Shown here piece after piece: positions 54,692 through 63,950 of a DNA stretch of 64,000 nucleotides; position 1 is the stretch's first letter; every line of letters begins with the position of its first letter. The notes below the pieces were generated by a model. The model searched no databases. It was not told the origin of the DNA and worked only from the letters and a program-made list of their open reading frames with translations. The position numbers and the translations under genes are program-made. Source of the stretch: Candidatus Hydrogenedentota bacterium (lineage in GTDB: Bacteria > Hydrogenedentota > Hydrogenedentia > Hydrogenedentales > JAEUWI01); assembly GCA_016791475.1 (NCBI GenBank), contig JAEUWI010000027.1:28938-92937 (forward strand). Direction: 5' to 3'.

Positions 54692-55057
54692 TCAGTAAAC
54701 CGAATGCTCCCGCAGATCCGCCAGGTTCACGAACTCCAGCGCGGAGATGTGGGTCGCTTCCAGTACCACGGGAGGGGCCATGCCCGCATCGAGGGCTTCC
54801 TTCCAGCGCATGGCGCAGAGGCACCACTGGTCCCCCGGCTGCACGCCCGCGAAGCGCATCTCGGGACGCGGCGTACTCAGGTCGTTCCCCCGCGATTTTG
54901 AAAACTCCAGAAACTCTTCCGTCGCGCGGATGCAGATGATGTGCAGGCCGATATCATCCGCGCCCGTGTTGCAGCATCCATCCCGATAAAAACCGGTCAG
55001 GGGATCGCGCGAACACTCCTGCAGGTCGGTACCCAGTACATTCTTCGCTCCAGCCAC
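54692..55057 (-). CDS. DUF2237 protein
   Basis: 121 residues from GTG 55057, chosen because GGAGG lies 7 nt upstream and the product then starts near K-N-V-L-G as in the family. Nearly the full family signature is visible: C-S-R-D-P-L-T-G-F-Y-R-D-G-C-C near 15-29, F-L-E-F-S-K-S-R-G-N-D-L-S-T-P near 50-64, D-Q-W-C-L-C-A near 75-81 and P-V-V-L-E-A-T-H near 95-102. The several conserved Cys suggest metal binding. Function of DUF2237 is not established. Confidence 0.9.
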   Translation of the reverse strand: MAGAKNVLGTDLQECSRDPLTGFYRDGCCNTGADDIGLHIICIRATEEFLEFSKSRGNDLSTPRPEMRFAGVQPGDQWCLCAMRWKEALDAGMAPPVVLEATHISALEFVNLADLREHSVY

Positions 55058-55155
55058 GATACAGCCTCCAACTTCCAAGTTTCCGTCATACGCCCAACCC
55101 ATGGGGCAAGGGGTAGCATAGCACAAGCGCGGAATCCGGTGGCGGGGGGCTGTCT

Positions 55156-55218
55156 GACGGATACGACGGATAGGACCGATTTGATCAATCCGTCGTATCA
55201 GTCCTATCGGTCCTATCG
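55156..55218. repeat. 9-nt-period repeat with interlocking inverted arms
   Basis: Units gacggatac, gacggatag and gaccgattt (55156-55182) are answered by gtcgtatca and two copies of gtcctatcg (55192-55218). GATACGACGGAT (55160-55171) inverts as ATCCGTCGTATC (55188-55199), and ATAGGACCGAT (55170-55180) as ATCGGTCCTAT (55206-55216). The two stems overlap by two bases on the left, so they would compete. Confidence 0.8.
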
Positions 55219-55232
55219 CTGTCAACGGCCAC

Positions 55233-58200
55233 CTAATAGGTGCTCTTCAAAAACGCGATCAAATCCGCCACATCCTGCTGTTTCAGCGTGGCCTCCCAGC
55301 CGTCGGGCATGAAAGACATGCTGGTGCTCTCCATGTTGTAGATGTCGCTCCGCAGCAGCACCCGTGAGATCCCGCCCGCGATTTTCAGGGTGATGCTTGT
55401 CGCGTTTTCCGAGGCGATAATCCCGAAGAGTTGCTCGCCGTCATTCAACTCGCAGTTGTACGCGTGAAAGCCCGGCTGAATGTCCAGATTCGGATCGAGA
55501 ATGTTCGCCAGGATCTTCTCCGGCGGATGCTGGGAGACGGTCCGGAGATCGGGGCCCATGTCGATGCCCTCCTCACCGATGCGGTGGCAGGGCGAGCAGG
55601 ATTCCTTATAGAGCGCATGGCCACGGGCGATGTCGGGGGTCAGCGTGAGTGCGGGGCTGTAGGCTTCAATGACCTTCGCGCGGTCTGGCGAAGAGCCCGC
55701 ACCGAGCCGGGCCGCGGCCGCCTCGCGCACCGCGCCGTCGGGATGGCGCAGCAGGCGGGAACGGCGGATGGGGTCGATGTCGTTCGTGGCGATGGATCCG
55801 GCGGCCACGGCGTCGAGAAGCTGCATGGCCCAGGACGCGCGGGAAAGAATTCGGTCTACGGCCCGCGCCTTGCCGTCCCGATCAAAGCCCGGCCAGGCCG
55901 CCAGCACGAGGGCGGGCACCTGGTCATCACCGGTAGCGGCGAGGGCATCCAGCGCCTCCGCCACTTCCTCCGCCGACCCGCCGCCCGTCATGTGTCCGAC
56001 GAGGAAATTGATGGCCTCCGGGCGTCGGCCCTCGACACGTGCCAGCAAGGCGGCACTCGCAATGCGCGATGCGGGCGCCGCCGTAATATCCGCCAGCAGT
56101 GCGCCCGCCGATTGGACCAGTGCGTCATAGGCCATCGCGAGCTCCGCCTGGGGTCCTGAAGTGTTGCCCGACGTCAGGGCGCTGATCGAGGATTCCTGGC
56201 GCGCGAGCGCGTCGAGCAGGTCTACGCAGGACTCCAGCGCGAGGGCATCCGACGTCTCCCGCGCACGGGTAAAGGCGGAAGCGAGCAGCACGGCCACCGC
56301 CGATTGGTTGCCCGCGCCCAGCGCGATACCCGCGAGCGCGGGACGCAAGGCGTAGATCGCGGGATCATCGATTTTCGCCAACTCGGCAATCAGCAATTCC
56401 TGATGGGGCAGCGCGGAACTGAGTGCCGCCACCGTGACGAAGGGATCGGCATGATCCCGAACGAGAATCGACGCCAGTGCCGAAGCCGCCTCGGGGGAAG
56501 CCGGAACCTCGCCGAGGGTGAAGGCGGCCTGCAAGCGCACTTTAGGGTCATCATCGCCGGCCAGCGCGGCCACCTGTGTCGCGAGCGCCGGGGTCATGCG
56601 CGATTCCGCCAGGCGCAGGGCATTCTCGCGCAGGCCCGGATGTGTATCGCGCAACGCATCGGCCACGAGACCCTCGCCGAGCGCGCCGAGCCCGTCCAGC
56701 GTGCACAGCGCATGCAAGCGCGCGCGGGGATCCTCCGACTGCGTCATTTCTTCCAGCGCGGGCACCGCCGACAGGTCGCCGCGCCACAGAATCAACTGCT
56801 GGGCCGCGTCGCGCACCCAGCCATTGGAAGAGGCCAACTGCGCCACAAGCCCGTCGCCGTCCAGCTCCGCAAGCGCGGGAACCGCCTCGGGCGCCTCTTC
56901 CGTTCTACGCACGCGATAGATCCGGCCCTTGTCGTCGCCTTCACGGTAGAACGGTAGCAACTCGGCCTTGCCCTCTTCCGGTAGCCAGTCGGGGTGTTCG
57001 ATCATGTAGCGGTACATGTCCGCGATCCACAGCGCGCCATCGGGCCCCGTCCGCACCATCACCGGCCGACACCAGCGGTCGTCGCTCGCAAAGAAATCCG
57101 GCTGGCCCTCCTCGCCCGCGCGGCGACCCGCGAAGGACGGGCCCTCGGGCACAAGCACCATGCGCTGCACAAGATTGTGGAAGGGCTCGCAGGTGAAGCC
57201 GTTCATCTCGTCCTGCGGGAAGAGCGCCCCATCGCGGTAGATCATCCCGCTGCAGGCGGAGGTATATCGACCCGATTCCTGGAAACTGTGAAAGCGCTTT
57301 TCCAGTGCGCTTGCCGGGAACACGGGCGGATTGATTGCGCCGAGCACCTGCACGCGCCCGTCCGGCGTGGCCAGGTAGGGGTTGCGCTTCAAATAGTGAT
57401 CCTGAAGCACGTAGTGCCAGAGGGGTCGGGAATTCTGTGTGCCAAACCAGTGGCCCCAGTCGTCGCGATTGCGCCCGAACTGGGTGGGGCCGCTCTGGGG
57501 TTCCACCTCGCCCGTGTCGGGCCGGAAGCGGAAGTCGCGGCTGCCCACGGCTACTTCCGAGCCGTTGCGCGAGGACTTAATCTTCGTTTCCAGGCCGTAC
57601 TCGCCGTGGTGCCCGCCCGCCGCTACATAGACCCAGTTGTCCAGGCCCCAGCGGAGGCCGTTGGCGCGCAACTGCTGGTTGCCCGTGGTCAGGCCCGTGA
57701 GGAGCACCTCGCGCTCATCGGCCACATGGTCGCCGTTGGTGTCGCGCAGGAAAATCACATCAGGCGCGGCCGTCACGATGACGCCATCGCGCCAGGTCAG
57801 AATGCCATTGGGAAAACTGAGTCCCTCCGCGAAGAGGGTGGACTTCTCATAGGTCCCATCTTTGTCGGCGTCTTCCAGCATCCGGACCCGTCCGCCCGCC
57901 GATCCGTTGCCATCGAGCCCGAGGGGGTAGTCGGACATCTCCACCACCCATAGGCGGCCCTGCGTGTCCCAGTCAAAGGCCACGGGATCGATCAGCAGGG
58001 GCTCCGCCGCCACGAGGTCCACCGTGAAACCCTCGGGCACGCGGATGCTCTTCAGGCCCTCTTCCGGCGATCGCGGCAGCGACGCGAGGCCTGGTCGTTG
58101 CGCGGTGGTATCCACACGCGCCGCCGTGTAAAGTTGCGCCGCTTCTTCCGCCGTCAGCGCGCGATCGTAGAATGCGAAGGCCGCGAGTCCGCCGTTGAGC

Positions 58201-60944
58201 GGGGCGAACTGATCACTCCGCGCGCCGAGATAGAAATCCGGCGAGGCGGACGCCGTGACCGGCAGCTCGCCGTCGATCTCGGGCTCGGGATTGCCATTGA
58301 GGTAGACCGTGGCCTGTTCCCCTTTGCGCACCAGAACAAGATGATTCCACGAGCCCGGCGCGATGACCGATTTTCCAAAGAGGGTCTGAGCGGATGTATT
58401 GCCATTGTAAAGATTGAGTTTGCCGACGGTGTCGGGATGGTGGTTCCCCGAGATGCCCAGATGCTCGCCGTTCGCGTTCGGATCGCCCATGGGGCCTCGG
58501 CTGAACAGATAGGCTGTGATGGGGTTCGCGTCGTTCGGGGTCTGATTCTTGAACCACAGCGAAACGGAATATACATTCGCGATCCCCGGCGCCGCGCCCC
58601 GGATGCGACCACCCTTGTAAACCGGCACGGCCAGACTCGCGCCCTTGTCCAGCAGGATGTTCTCCCGGCGGCCATCCAGCGGTGCGGCGATCACGGGCTT
58701 CATCGCCGCGATCGTTGCCCCGTAGTCGTTGGAGAACACGGGAATCCCCAGTTTTTCCTGGAACTCGGCGATCCGCCGCTCGGCCTCGGCTTTCTCCTCC
58801 GCGTTGTACTTCGCGACGTTGGAGATTTCCCACAGGCTCGCGATCTCCGCCGCTGGGAGGGCGCGGGGGTAAACCGCGATTTCATCCAGTTTTCCTTCGA
58901 GTCTGTCTCCGAAAAACACACCGCCCGCTTCCACGCTGGTTTTCGTGACAACTTCGGGCTCCGTCGCTCCATCCAAATGCACGCGCAATTGATCACCCTC
59001 GCGGACGATGGCAGCGAAGTGCCAGTGATTTGCCGGATACCGCCCTGCCCCGCTGACGGTACCGCCCTCCGCGTTAACCGACAAGGTCAATTCATGGAAT
59101 GGATTGGTCGTGTATGTCACCTCCGCATGAGGGAGTCTGGCCAGTTTTCCGCTGCGGTCGCTTGCGCCGCTCTCTTCGCCAAGCCAGAACCAGGCGAGCG
59201 CTGTATAGTCACCACGGTCAAGTGGGTTACAGTCGGTCAAGCCACCGAAGGAGAGATGCACGGCCCTATTGATCTGGCCTGGTCCGGAAAAGGCCGAATC
59301 CGTCAGCGCTTCCCTCGCGCCGATGCCCGAGCCGCTCGCCACGCCCGGAAGGTATCGGGCGAATCCGCCCAACAGTTTTGCCTCCGGCCCACCGGGAACC
59401 GAGTTCAGCAGTCCCTTTCCCGCCATTTCCTCCATCCGCCAGTACGAAGTCGGTGCGCCCTTCATAATCGCCTCGGCATAGGGCCCCATGGCCGCTTCGA
59501 CAGCCCGGCGCGGTTTGCCCGTCGCTTCCTCCATCGCGCCGAGCAGTGTCTCCACGATTCTCGGCTCTGCCTCCACTTCCAGGCCCGCCGTGCGCGCGGG
59601 CCAGGTGGTGTAGCCGCCGAGGGTGTGTTGTTCCGGCGGGGGGATGTAGCCCTCCGCGCCGTTGGCCAGTTCGATGTTGAAGTGAGCATTCAGGGGCGAC
59701 TGGGCCTTGAGTTTCAGACCCGTCAGCGCGAAAACTTCATTGGGCAGCGTCGTGATGCCCAGATCGCCGATCTGAATCGCCTGAAGCACGAGCTCCGCCG
59801 TCGGGCGCTCGTGAAGATAAATCGCCTCGTGGGCGTAGACCTCGGGCTGGGTCGCCGGAAGTCGATCGCCCATAAGCTGGACCTGTTCCCGCGCCCAGGC
59901 GAGGCGCTTTTCATCGGGCACGCGAAAATTCAGGGTGATCTTCTTTTCCGAAACCGCCAGGGGGGCCGCATCGCGCCATTCGATCTGGTGCCAGGCCTTG
60001 ATGGCGTAGCCCGCGACTTCGGCGGCGTAGTCCTGAATCGTCGGCGGTGCGGGGGGTGAACCATAGTCCATCCACATGAGGTCGCCGCTCGTGCCCTGGG
60101 AGATCATGGCCACAAACTCGCCCTCGCCGGAGGACTGTCCCAGCAGCGCGGCCATTTGTCGGCAGAAGTGCCCATAGTAGTCTGCGGAAACCGGCGTCGA
60201 ACCGAAGTAGTGCTGGGAATAGTTCGCCAGCACCGCGATGGGTTTTCCGTCCGGTGTTTTCACCGCCAGCACGCTTAACCCGGGATCCACGGGACCCGAC
60301 GGCCCGATGATGTCGGGGCTTTCATATCCGGGGTGCATGTTGGCCCGCACATTGGTTTCGCCGAAGGGATCGGGCAACAATTTGTCCGCGCGGCGTATCC
60401 AGCGGCGGTTGTGGGTGTGTTCCCAGTCGTCGATGGACGACCAGCCAATCTGCGCGGGCTGGAGGTTGTTCAGCGCGGCGGTCATGGCCTCCACCAGCTT
60501 GCCGGGGAGCCAGGCGGTGTAGGCCGGATCGGGCCGGCTGCCCAGGCAGCCCATGGATGCGGGCGCGGTGTGGGTGTGGGTCGCGGAAACCATCATACGG
60601 TCCATGGGGAGTCCCGTGGTCGCCGACACCTGGGCCTTTGCGCCGTCGATGAGATCCCGCGTCATCATGCAGGTGTCCACGATGCAGAAGACCAGCTTCG
60701 ACGCGCCGTCGTCCAGCGCCAGGGCCCGGGCGTGGATCGGATCGGTGGCCGCTGTCGCTGTGCCTTCCACGAAGTTGCCGTTCACCCGCACCGGGTACTG
60801 CTGGGGTGTGATGTCCACCGCCGCCGCACCCGCGCGGAAGACCGCCTGGGCCAGCGCGGGTTCAACCGCAGCGGCTGCAAGTATCGACGTGATCAGAAGG
60901 TTCCGGGAAAAAAATCGGGGACAAACGAAAGGGGGCAATGCCAT
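55233..60944 (-). CDS. Ceramidase-like, LamG, PVC-type dehydrogenase, HEAT and cytochrome fusion
   Basis: 1903 residues from ATG 60944 with a signal peptide (about 1-33). Order: ceramidase-like domain (about 35-470) with D-I-T-P-Q-Q, S-A-T-H-T-H-T-A-P and N-Y-S-Q-H-Y-F-G; two LamG/concanavalin-like domains (about 500-740 and 752-932); a PVC-type sorbosone/glucose-dehydrogenase-like propeller (about 960-1315) with V-P-E-G-F-T-V and A-F-D-W-D-T-Q-G-R-L-W-V-V-E-M; HEAT-like repeats (about 1355-1765); and a C-terminal haem domain with C-S-P-C-H near 1787. The last three are the usual PVC haem-binding protein. Joining it to a lipid-amidase-like domain in one exported chain is unusual. The haem presumably passes electrons from the dehydrogenase; substrates are unknown. 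Confidence 0.88.
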   Translation of the reverse strand: MALPPFVCPRFFSRNLLITSILAAAAVEPALAQAVFRAGAAAVDITPQQYPVRVNGNFVEGTATAATDPIHARALALDDGASKLVFCIVDTCMMTRDLIDGAKAQVSATTGLPMDRMMVSATHTHTAPASMGCLGSRPDPAYTAWLPGKLVEAMTAALNNLQPAQIGWSSIDDWEHTHNRRWIRRADKLLPDPFGETNVRANMHPGYESPDIIGPSGPVDPGLSVLAVKTPDGKPIAVLANYSQHYFGSTPVSADYYGHFCRQMAALLGQSSGEGEFVAMISQGTSGDLMWMDYGSPPAPPTIQDYAAEVAGYAIKAWHQIEWRDAAPLAVSEKKITLNFRVPDEKRLAWAREQVQLMGDRLPATQPEVYAHEAIYLHERPTAELVLQAIQIGDLGITTLPNEVFALTGLKLKAQSPLNAHFNIELANGAEGYIPPPEQHTLGGYTTWPARTAGLEVEAEPRIVETLLGAMEEATGKPRRAVEAAMGPYAEAIMKGAPTSYWRMEEMAGKGLLNSVPGGPEAKLLGGFARYLPGVASGSGIGAREALTDSAFSGPGQINRAVHLSFGGLTDCNPLDRGDYTALAWFWLGEESGASDRSGKLARLPHAEVTYTTNPFHELTLSVNAEGGTVSGAGRYPANHWHFAAIVREGDQLRVHLDGATEPEVVTKTSVEAGGVFFGDRLEGKLDEIAVYPRALPAAEIASLWEISNVAKYNAEEKAEAERRIAEFQEKLGIPVFSNDYGATIAAMKPVIAAPLDGRRENILLDKGASLAVPVYKGGRIRGAAPGIANVYSVSLWFKNQTPNDANPITAYLFSRGPMGDPNANGEHLGISGNHHPDTVGKLNLYNGNTSAQTLFGKSVIAPGSWNHLVLVRKGEQATVYLNGNPEPEIDGELPVTASASPDFYLGARSDQFAPLNGGLAAFAFYDRALTAEEAAQLYTAARVDTTAQRPGLASLPRSPEEGLKSIRVPEGFTVDLVAAEPLLIDPVAFDWDTQGRLWVVEMSDYPLGLDGNGSAGGRVRMLEDADKDGTYEKSTLFAEGLSFPNGILTWRDGVIVTAAPDVIFLRDTNGDHVADEREVLLTGLTTGNQQLRANGLRWGLDNWVYVAAGGHHGEYGLETKIKSSRNGSEVAVGSRDFRFRPDTGEVEPQSGPTQFGRNRDDWGHWFGTQNSRPLWHYVLQDHYLKRNPYLATPDGRVQVLGAINPPVFPASALEKRFHSFQESGRYTSACSGMIYRDGALFPQDEMNGFTCEPFHNLVQRMVLVPEGPSFAGRRAGEEGQPDFFASDDRWCRPVMVRTGPDGALWIADMYRYMIEHPDWLPEEGKAELLPFYREGDDKGRIYRVRRTEEAPEAVPALAELDGDGLVAQLASSNGWVRDAAQQLILWRGDLSAVPALEEMTQSEDPRARLHALCTLDGLGALGEGLVADALRDTHPGLRENALRLAESRMTPALATQVAALAGDDDPKVRLQAAFTLGEVPASPEAASALASILVRDHADPFVTVAALSSALPHQELLIAELAKIDDPAIYALRPALAGIALGAGNQSAVAVLLASAFTRARETSDALALESCVDLLDALARQESSISALTSGNTSGPQAELAMAYDALVQSAGALLADITAAPASRIASAALLARVEGRRPEAINFLVGHMTGGGSAEEVAEALDALAATGDDQVPALVLAAWPGFDRDGKARAVDRILSRASWAMQLLDAVAAGSIATNDIDPIRRSRLLRHPDGAVREAAAARLGAGSSPDRAKVIEAYSPALTLTPDIARGHALYKESCSPCHRIGEEGIDMGPDLRTVSQHPPEKILANILDPNLDIQPGFHAYNCELNDGEQLFGIIASENATSITLKIAGGISRVLLRSDIYNMESTSMSFMPDGWEATLKQQDVADLIAFLKSTY

Positions 60945-61049
60945 GTTGGGATCCGTTCCTGTTGAACTACCAGCCAGAATGCGGACACCAGTAAAGCACA
61001 CGGGGAATATGGCGTCAAGGTGCGGATGCGGGAGGCGTCCGCGATTGCA

Positions 61050-63728
61050 TCAGTAACTCCACGGCTCGCTGTTCACCCGCGAGGTGACCAGGCCGCTGCT
61101 TCGGAACGTCTCCAGCAATTGCGTCCATTCTTCCGTACTCCCCAGTACGTAATAGGTGAAGTAAGTCGTGGTGCCGTGGTCAAACTGAATCCAGGGCTGG
61201 AGCTCCGTGTAGTAATAGGGCGTTGGCGTGTTGTCCGGATGGTTGTTCCAGAGATGCAGATAGACGGCATCGTTTACCGGATAGCCGATGACCAGCGAGG
61301 TGTGGGCCTCGGGATCGCTCCCCGCCGCCCAGCCCTCTCTGGGGAAGCAGGCCCGGCCATAGTAGCGCGCCAGTTCGGGGCGCGTTTCCACCAGCGAGTC
61401 TTCAGGGAAGTAATAGTGGTCCTCGGGGCCGGTGGAGGGGCCGAGTTCGAAGAGGGGATTGATCCCGAAGGTGGCGATGGACGGCGTCATATCCTGAAAT
61501 TCATAGGCCGCTTCCAGCACCGGTCCGCCCGCGTAGAGCGTGTAGACCTTGCCGATCTTGCTGCCGTGCATGTTCGCCCATACCCGCACCCGCGCGCGGT
61601 TTCCGGAGGCCTGCACGATTTCGTGATGATACTGAATGTGGCCGCCGATGTAGGGATAGCCGATAAATTCTTCCAAACCGCCGAAGGGATAAAAGGCGCG
61701 GGTATCGCCCGGCGTCCCATGGAGCGGCGGGGTCTTGGGCCAGAGTTTGAAGAAGATATTCTCGCCCGTTTCCTTGAGGATGTACTCGATGACGCGCCCG
61801 CCCTCCTTCAACACCGCCACGCGCACGGCATCATTCTCCATGATGACTTCGGGGATGCCATCCCCGTCCAGATCTTCCTCGCGCACGTTCACCTCGCCGG
61901 GGGCCTCGCGCAGGGCAAGTTGACCAGTCGTCGTGACGCCCAGCGCGCTTGCCTCGACGATATAGTCGCCCGCGGGCAGGGTAAAAGTCACCGATTCTCG
62001 CGTTTCCTGCCACGGCATCGCCGCGACCTGCCGCTCCGTGCGGTGGACTTCTTCGCCCGAGTCTTTTCTCTTCACCACAAAGGTGAGATCGATGCTGGTC
62101 GCCTTGGAGCTGTTCCACAAAGAGATGGGGTAGGTGATGGGGCCTGGCACGTCGTAGCGCAAAGTATGGAAGCTAACCACGCGCGGGATCTTGATGGAAG
62201 CAAGCGCGTGGAACGGCATCGGGGTTTCGCCAGCGATGTTTACCGTGCCTCGAATCCCCACCAAGTTGTTTCGGCCGCTGGCGCTGGGTTCGAAGGTGAA
62301 GGGCTCGCTCAGCACCCGCGTCGTTTGACCCGGAATCATGTTCATGACCTTTTCGTCCGGCTCGCTTCCGGCAGCATACTCCAGCCCCGCGCCGGGCATC
62401 AGCGTGAGGGTGCCTGTCAACGGCTCTGCGGTGCGGTTCGTAACAGAGACCGTCAATGCGCCATTCTTGAATTTTGCGTCGACACCCACCGGGCCCTGGA
62501 TCCGCTCGCTCAGCACGGTGCCCTCCAGCAACAAAAACTGAATCGCCGTGCGCAACGCCTTTGGCCCCACGACCACGCCCTCGGGATAGATCGCCACGGC
62601 CCGCTTGCCTTCAATCGCAGCGAGGAGCGACTGCTGCGTCAGTTCGGCGCCCTTTTCCAGAAAGGCCACCATGGTGGTCGGGGCTTCGCGATAGAGGTCG
62701 CCCACCGGCGCGATAAAAGGCGCGTCCAGCGCCTCAATGCGCGCCTGGTCGCCGGGGCCGCTCAGGAGGAAGCCCTGAAAGTTTGCGGCATTCGGACCGT
62801 CCGCCGAGCCCAGACTGGCGAAATAATGCCCGCCCTTTTCCTTCGCCCATGCCAGGCACTGCTCCACGGTATTGTCCTGCACATCGGGATAGCGCTCCAG
62901 GCCGTACATGGCGCCCCCGGTCACGTTCTGGCCCGACACGAACACGAAGGGATCCTGCACTTCCGCCAGCGCGCGGTTCACCGGCCCCGCGAGCATCCAG
63001 TCGTTATAGCCGTTCACCATGATCCAGCCACAGCCCATGGACCGCGCGAGGGAAATAAGATCAAAGGGGTTGTGACCCGCACCCGGCGTGATCATGAGGT
63101 GGTTGGTGGTGACGCCCGCCAGTCCGCGGTGGAAGTCGTATTGCTTCAAGACGGCCAGGGTGTCCAGCACCAGGATCTTCAGCCGCGCGAGTTCCTCCGC
63201 CGAGTGGCTCGCCAGCACGAACACCCGGCCGGACGAATCCTCCAGCCTAAAAGCGCGATCGCGGCGAAACTGCATTTCTTCCGGCAGCGTTGCAATCAGC
63301 TCGGCGCCCAGGGCGTCCTGGTCGGTGAGTGTGATCAGGAGGTCGCCCTCCGGGGCTGCTGAGAAGACTTCCGCCGCCGGACGATCCAGCAGGGTGAACT
63401 CCCGCTCCACCAACGCCTTCATGAACCCCGGCTGCACCCAGAGTTCCTCCAGCATGAACTGGCGGCCCAGTTCTTCCTCCAGCGCCCACAGCGCGGCTTC
63501 GGGCGTCTGGCGCGACTGGAGAAAGAGTCCCCGGGCGCTGTTCCAGGCCCAGGCATCGCGGCTCCAGTAATTCTTGTAGCCGTCGAAGCTGAAGTCTCTG
63601 GTTTCAAGCCGCTTCGCCTCGGCGACACCGGCGGGCGTCGTCAGGGAAGCAAGATCGCGGGCCGGGGCCGGGAAATGGAAAAGCAGGGAGAAGCTCCCCG
63701 CGATCAGAAGCATTTTCGACACTGACAT
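61050..63728 (-). CDS. Large exported protein of unknown function
   Basis: 892 residues with a signal peptide ending near F-P-A-P-A-R. No family is recognised. The first 450 residues look alpha/beta with patterns such as G-W-I-M-V-N-G-Y-N-D-W and H-L-M-I-T-P-G-A-G-H-N. Residues 450-640 look like two beta-sandwich domains. Next comes a calcium-type loop E-E-D-L-D-G-D-G-I-P-E-V, and the last 230 residues resemble a large beta-sandwich of the kind in carbohydrate-active enzymes (K-E-G-G-R-V-I-E-Y near 680). It follows the fusion gene's promoter region on the same strand, with a 105-bp gap. Confidence 0.75.
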   Translation of the reverse strand: MSVSKMLLIAGSFSLLFHFPAPARDLASLTTPAGVAEAKRLETRDFSFDGYKNYWSRDAWAWNSARGLFLQSRQTPEAALWALEEELGRQFMLEELWVQPGFMKALVEREFTLLDRPAAEVFSAAPEGDLLITLTDQDALGAELIATLPEEMQFRRDRAFRLEDSSGRVFVLASHSAEELARLKILVLDTLAVLKQYDFHRGLAGVTTNHLMITPGAGHNPFDLISLARSMGCGWIMVNGYNDWMLAGPVNRALAEVQDPFVFVSGQNVTGGAMYGLERYPDVQDNTVEQCLAWAKEKGGHYFASLGSADGPNAANFQGFLLSGPGDQARIEALDAPFIAPVGDLYREAPTTMVAFLEKGAELTQQSLLAAIEGKRAVAIYPEGVVVGPKALRTAIQFLLLEGTVLSERIQGPVGVDAKFKNGALTVSVTNRTAEPLTGTLTLMPGAGLEYAAGSEPDEKVMNMIPGQTTRVLSEPFTFEPSASGRNNLVGIRGTVNIAGETPMPFHALASIKIPRVVSFHTLRYDVPGPITYPISLWNSSKATSIDLTFVVKRKDSGEEVHRTERQVAAMPWQETRESVTFTLPAGDYIVEASALGVTTTGQLALREAPGEVNVREEDLDGDGIPEVIMENDAVRVAVLKEGGRVIEYILKETGENIFFKLWPKTPPLHGTPGDTRAFYPFGGLEEFIGYPYIGGHIQYHHEIVQASGNRARVRVWANMHGSKIGKVYTLYAGGPVLEAAYEFQDMTPSIATFGINPLFELGPSTGPEDHYYFPEDSLVETRPELARYYGRACFPREGWAAGSDPEAHTSLVIGYPVNDAVYLHLWNNHPDNTPTPYYYTELQPWIQFDHGTTTYFTYYVLGSTEEWTQLLETFRSSGLVTSRVNSEPWSY

Positions 63729-63870
63729 CGGGCAAGTCCTTCCTGCGTGTGACGTTCGACGGGAGGATGGTATACCAATTTCGTGTCGAATTAAAGGAGG
63801 GCACCCCCGGTCCTGAGTGATCCCCAGTTTTCGATTCTTTGCAATTGTTTGTGTAGCAGATAGTTAGCTG

Positions 63871-63899
63871 TTGACGTAGCGCCAAATTTGATCAAAAAT
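63871..63899 (+). promoter_or_regulatory. Possible promoter of the gene at the right edge
   Basis: TTGACG (63871-63876) is followed after 17 nt by AAAAAT (63894-63899). The -35 is good and the -10 is weak. It lies about 50 bp before the start at 63951 and is flanked by direct repeats. Confidence 0.4.
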
Positions 63900-63928
63900 G
63901 GACTGAGCAGTTTCGATCTAGCGCCAAA
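63877..63928. repeat. Direct repeats TAGCGCCAAA spaced 42 bp, possible operators
   Basis: Copies at 63877-63886 and 63919-63928 are identical and lie 42 bp apart (four helical turns). The first directly follows the -35 box. Between and beyond them, TGGACTGAGCA (63899-63909) is inverted as TGCTCAGTCCA (63952-63962), the latter covering the start codon region. Confidence 0.5.
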
Positions 63929-63950
63929 ACCTCAAGAGGAGATTCCAGCA

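Noticed and set aside
58098..60059. 653-codon plus-strand frame opposite the fusion gene
   Set aside because: There is no ribosome site or family motif, its composition is typical of an antisense frame, and the opposite strand encodes recognisable domains.
61020..63362. 780-codon plus-strand frame opposite the large unknown protein
   Set aside because: The minus-strand frame has a signal peptide, and the plus-strand frame is Arg/His-rich without recognisable domains.
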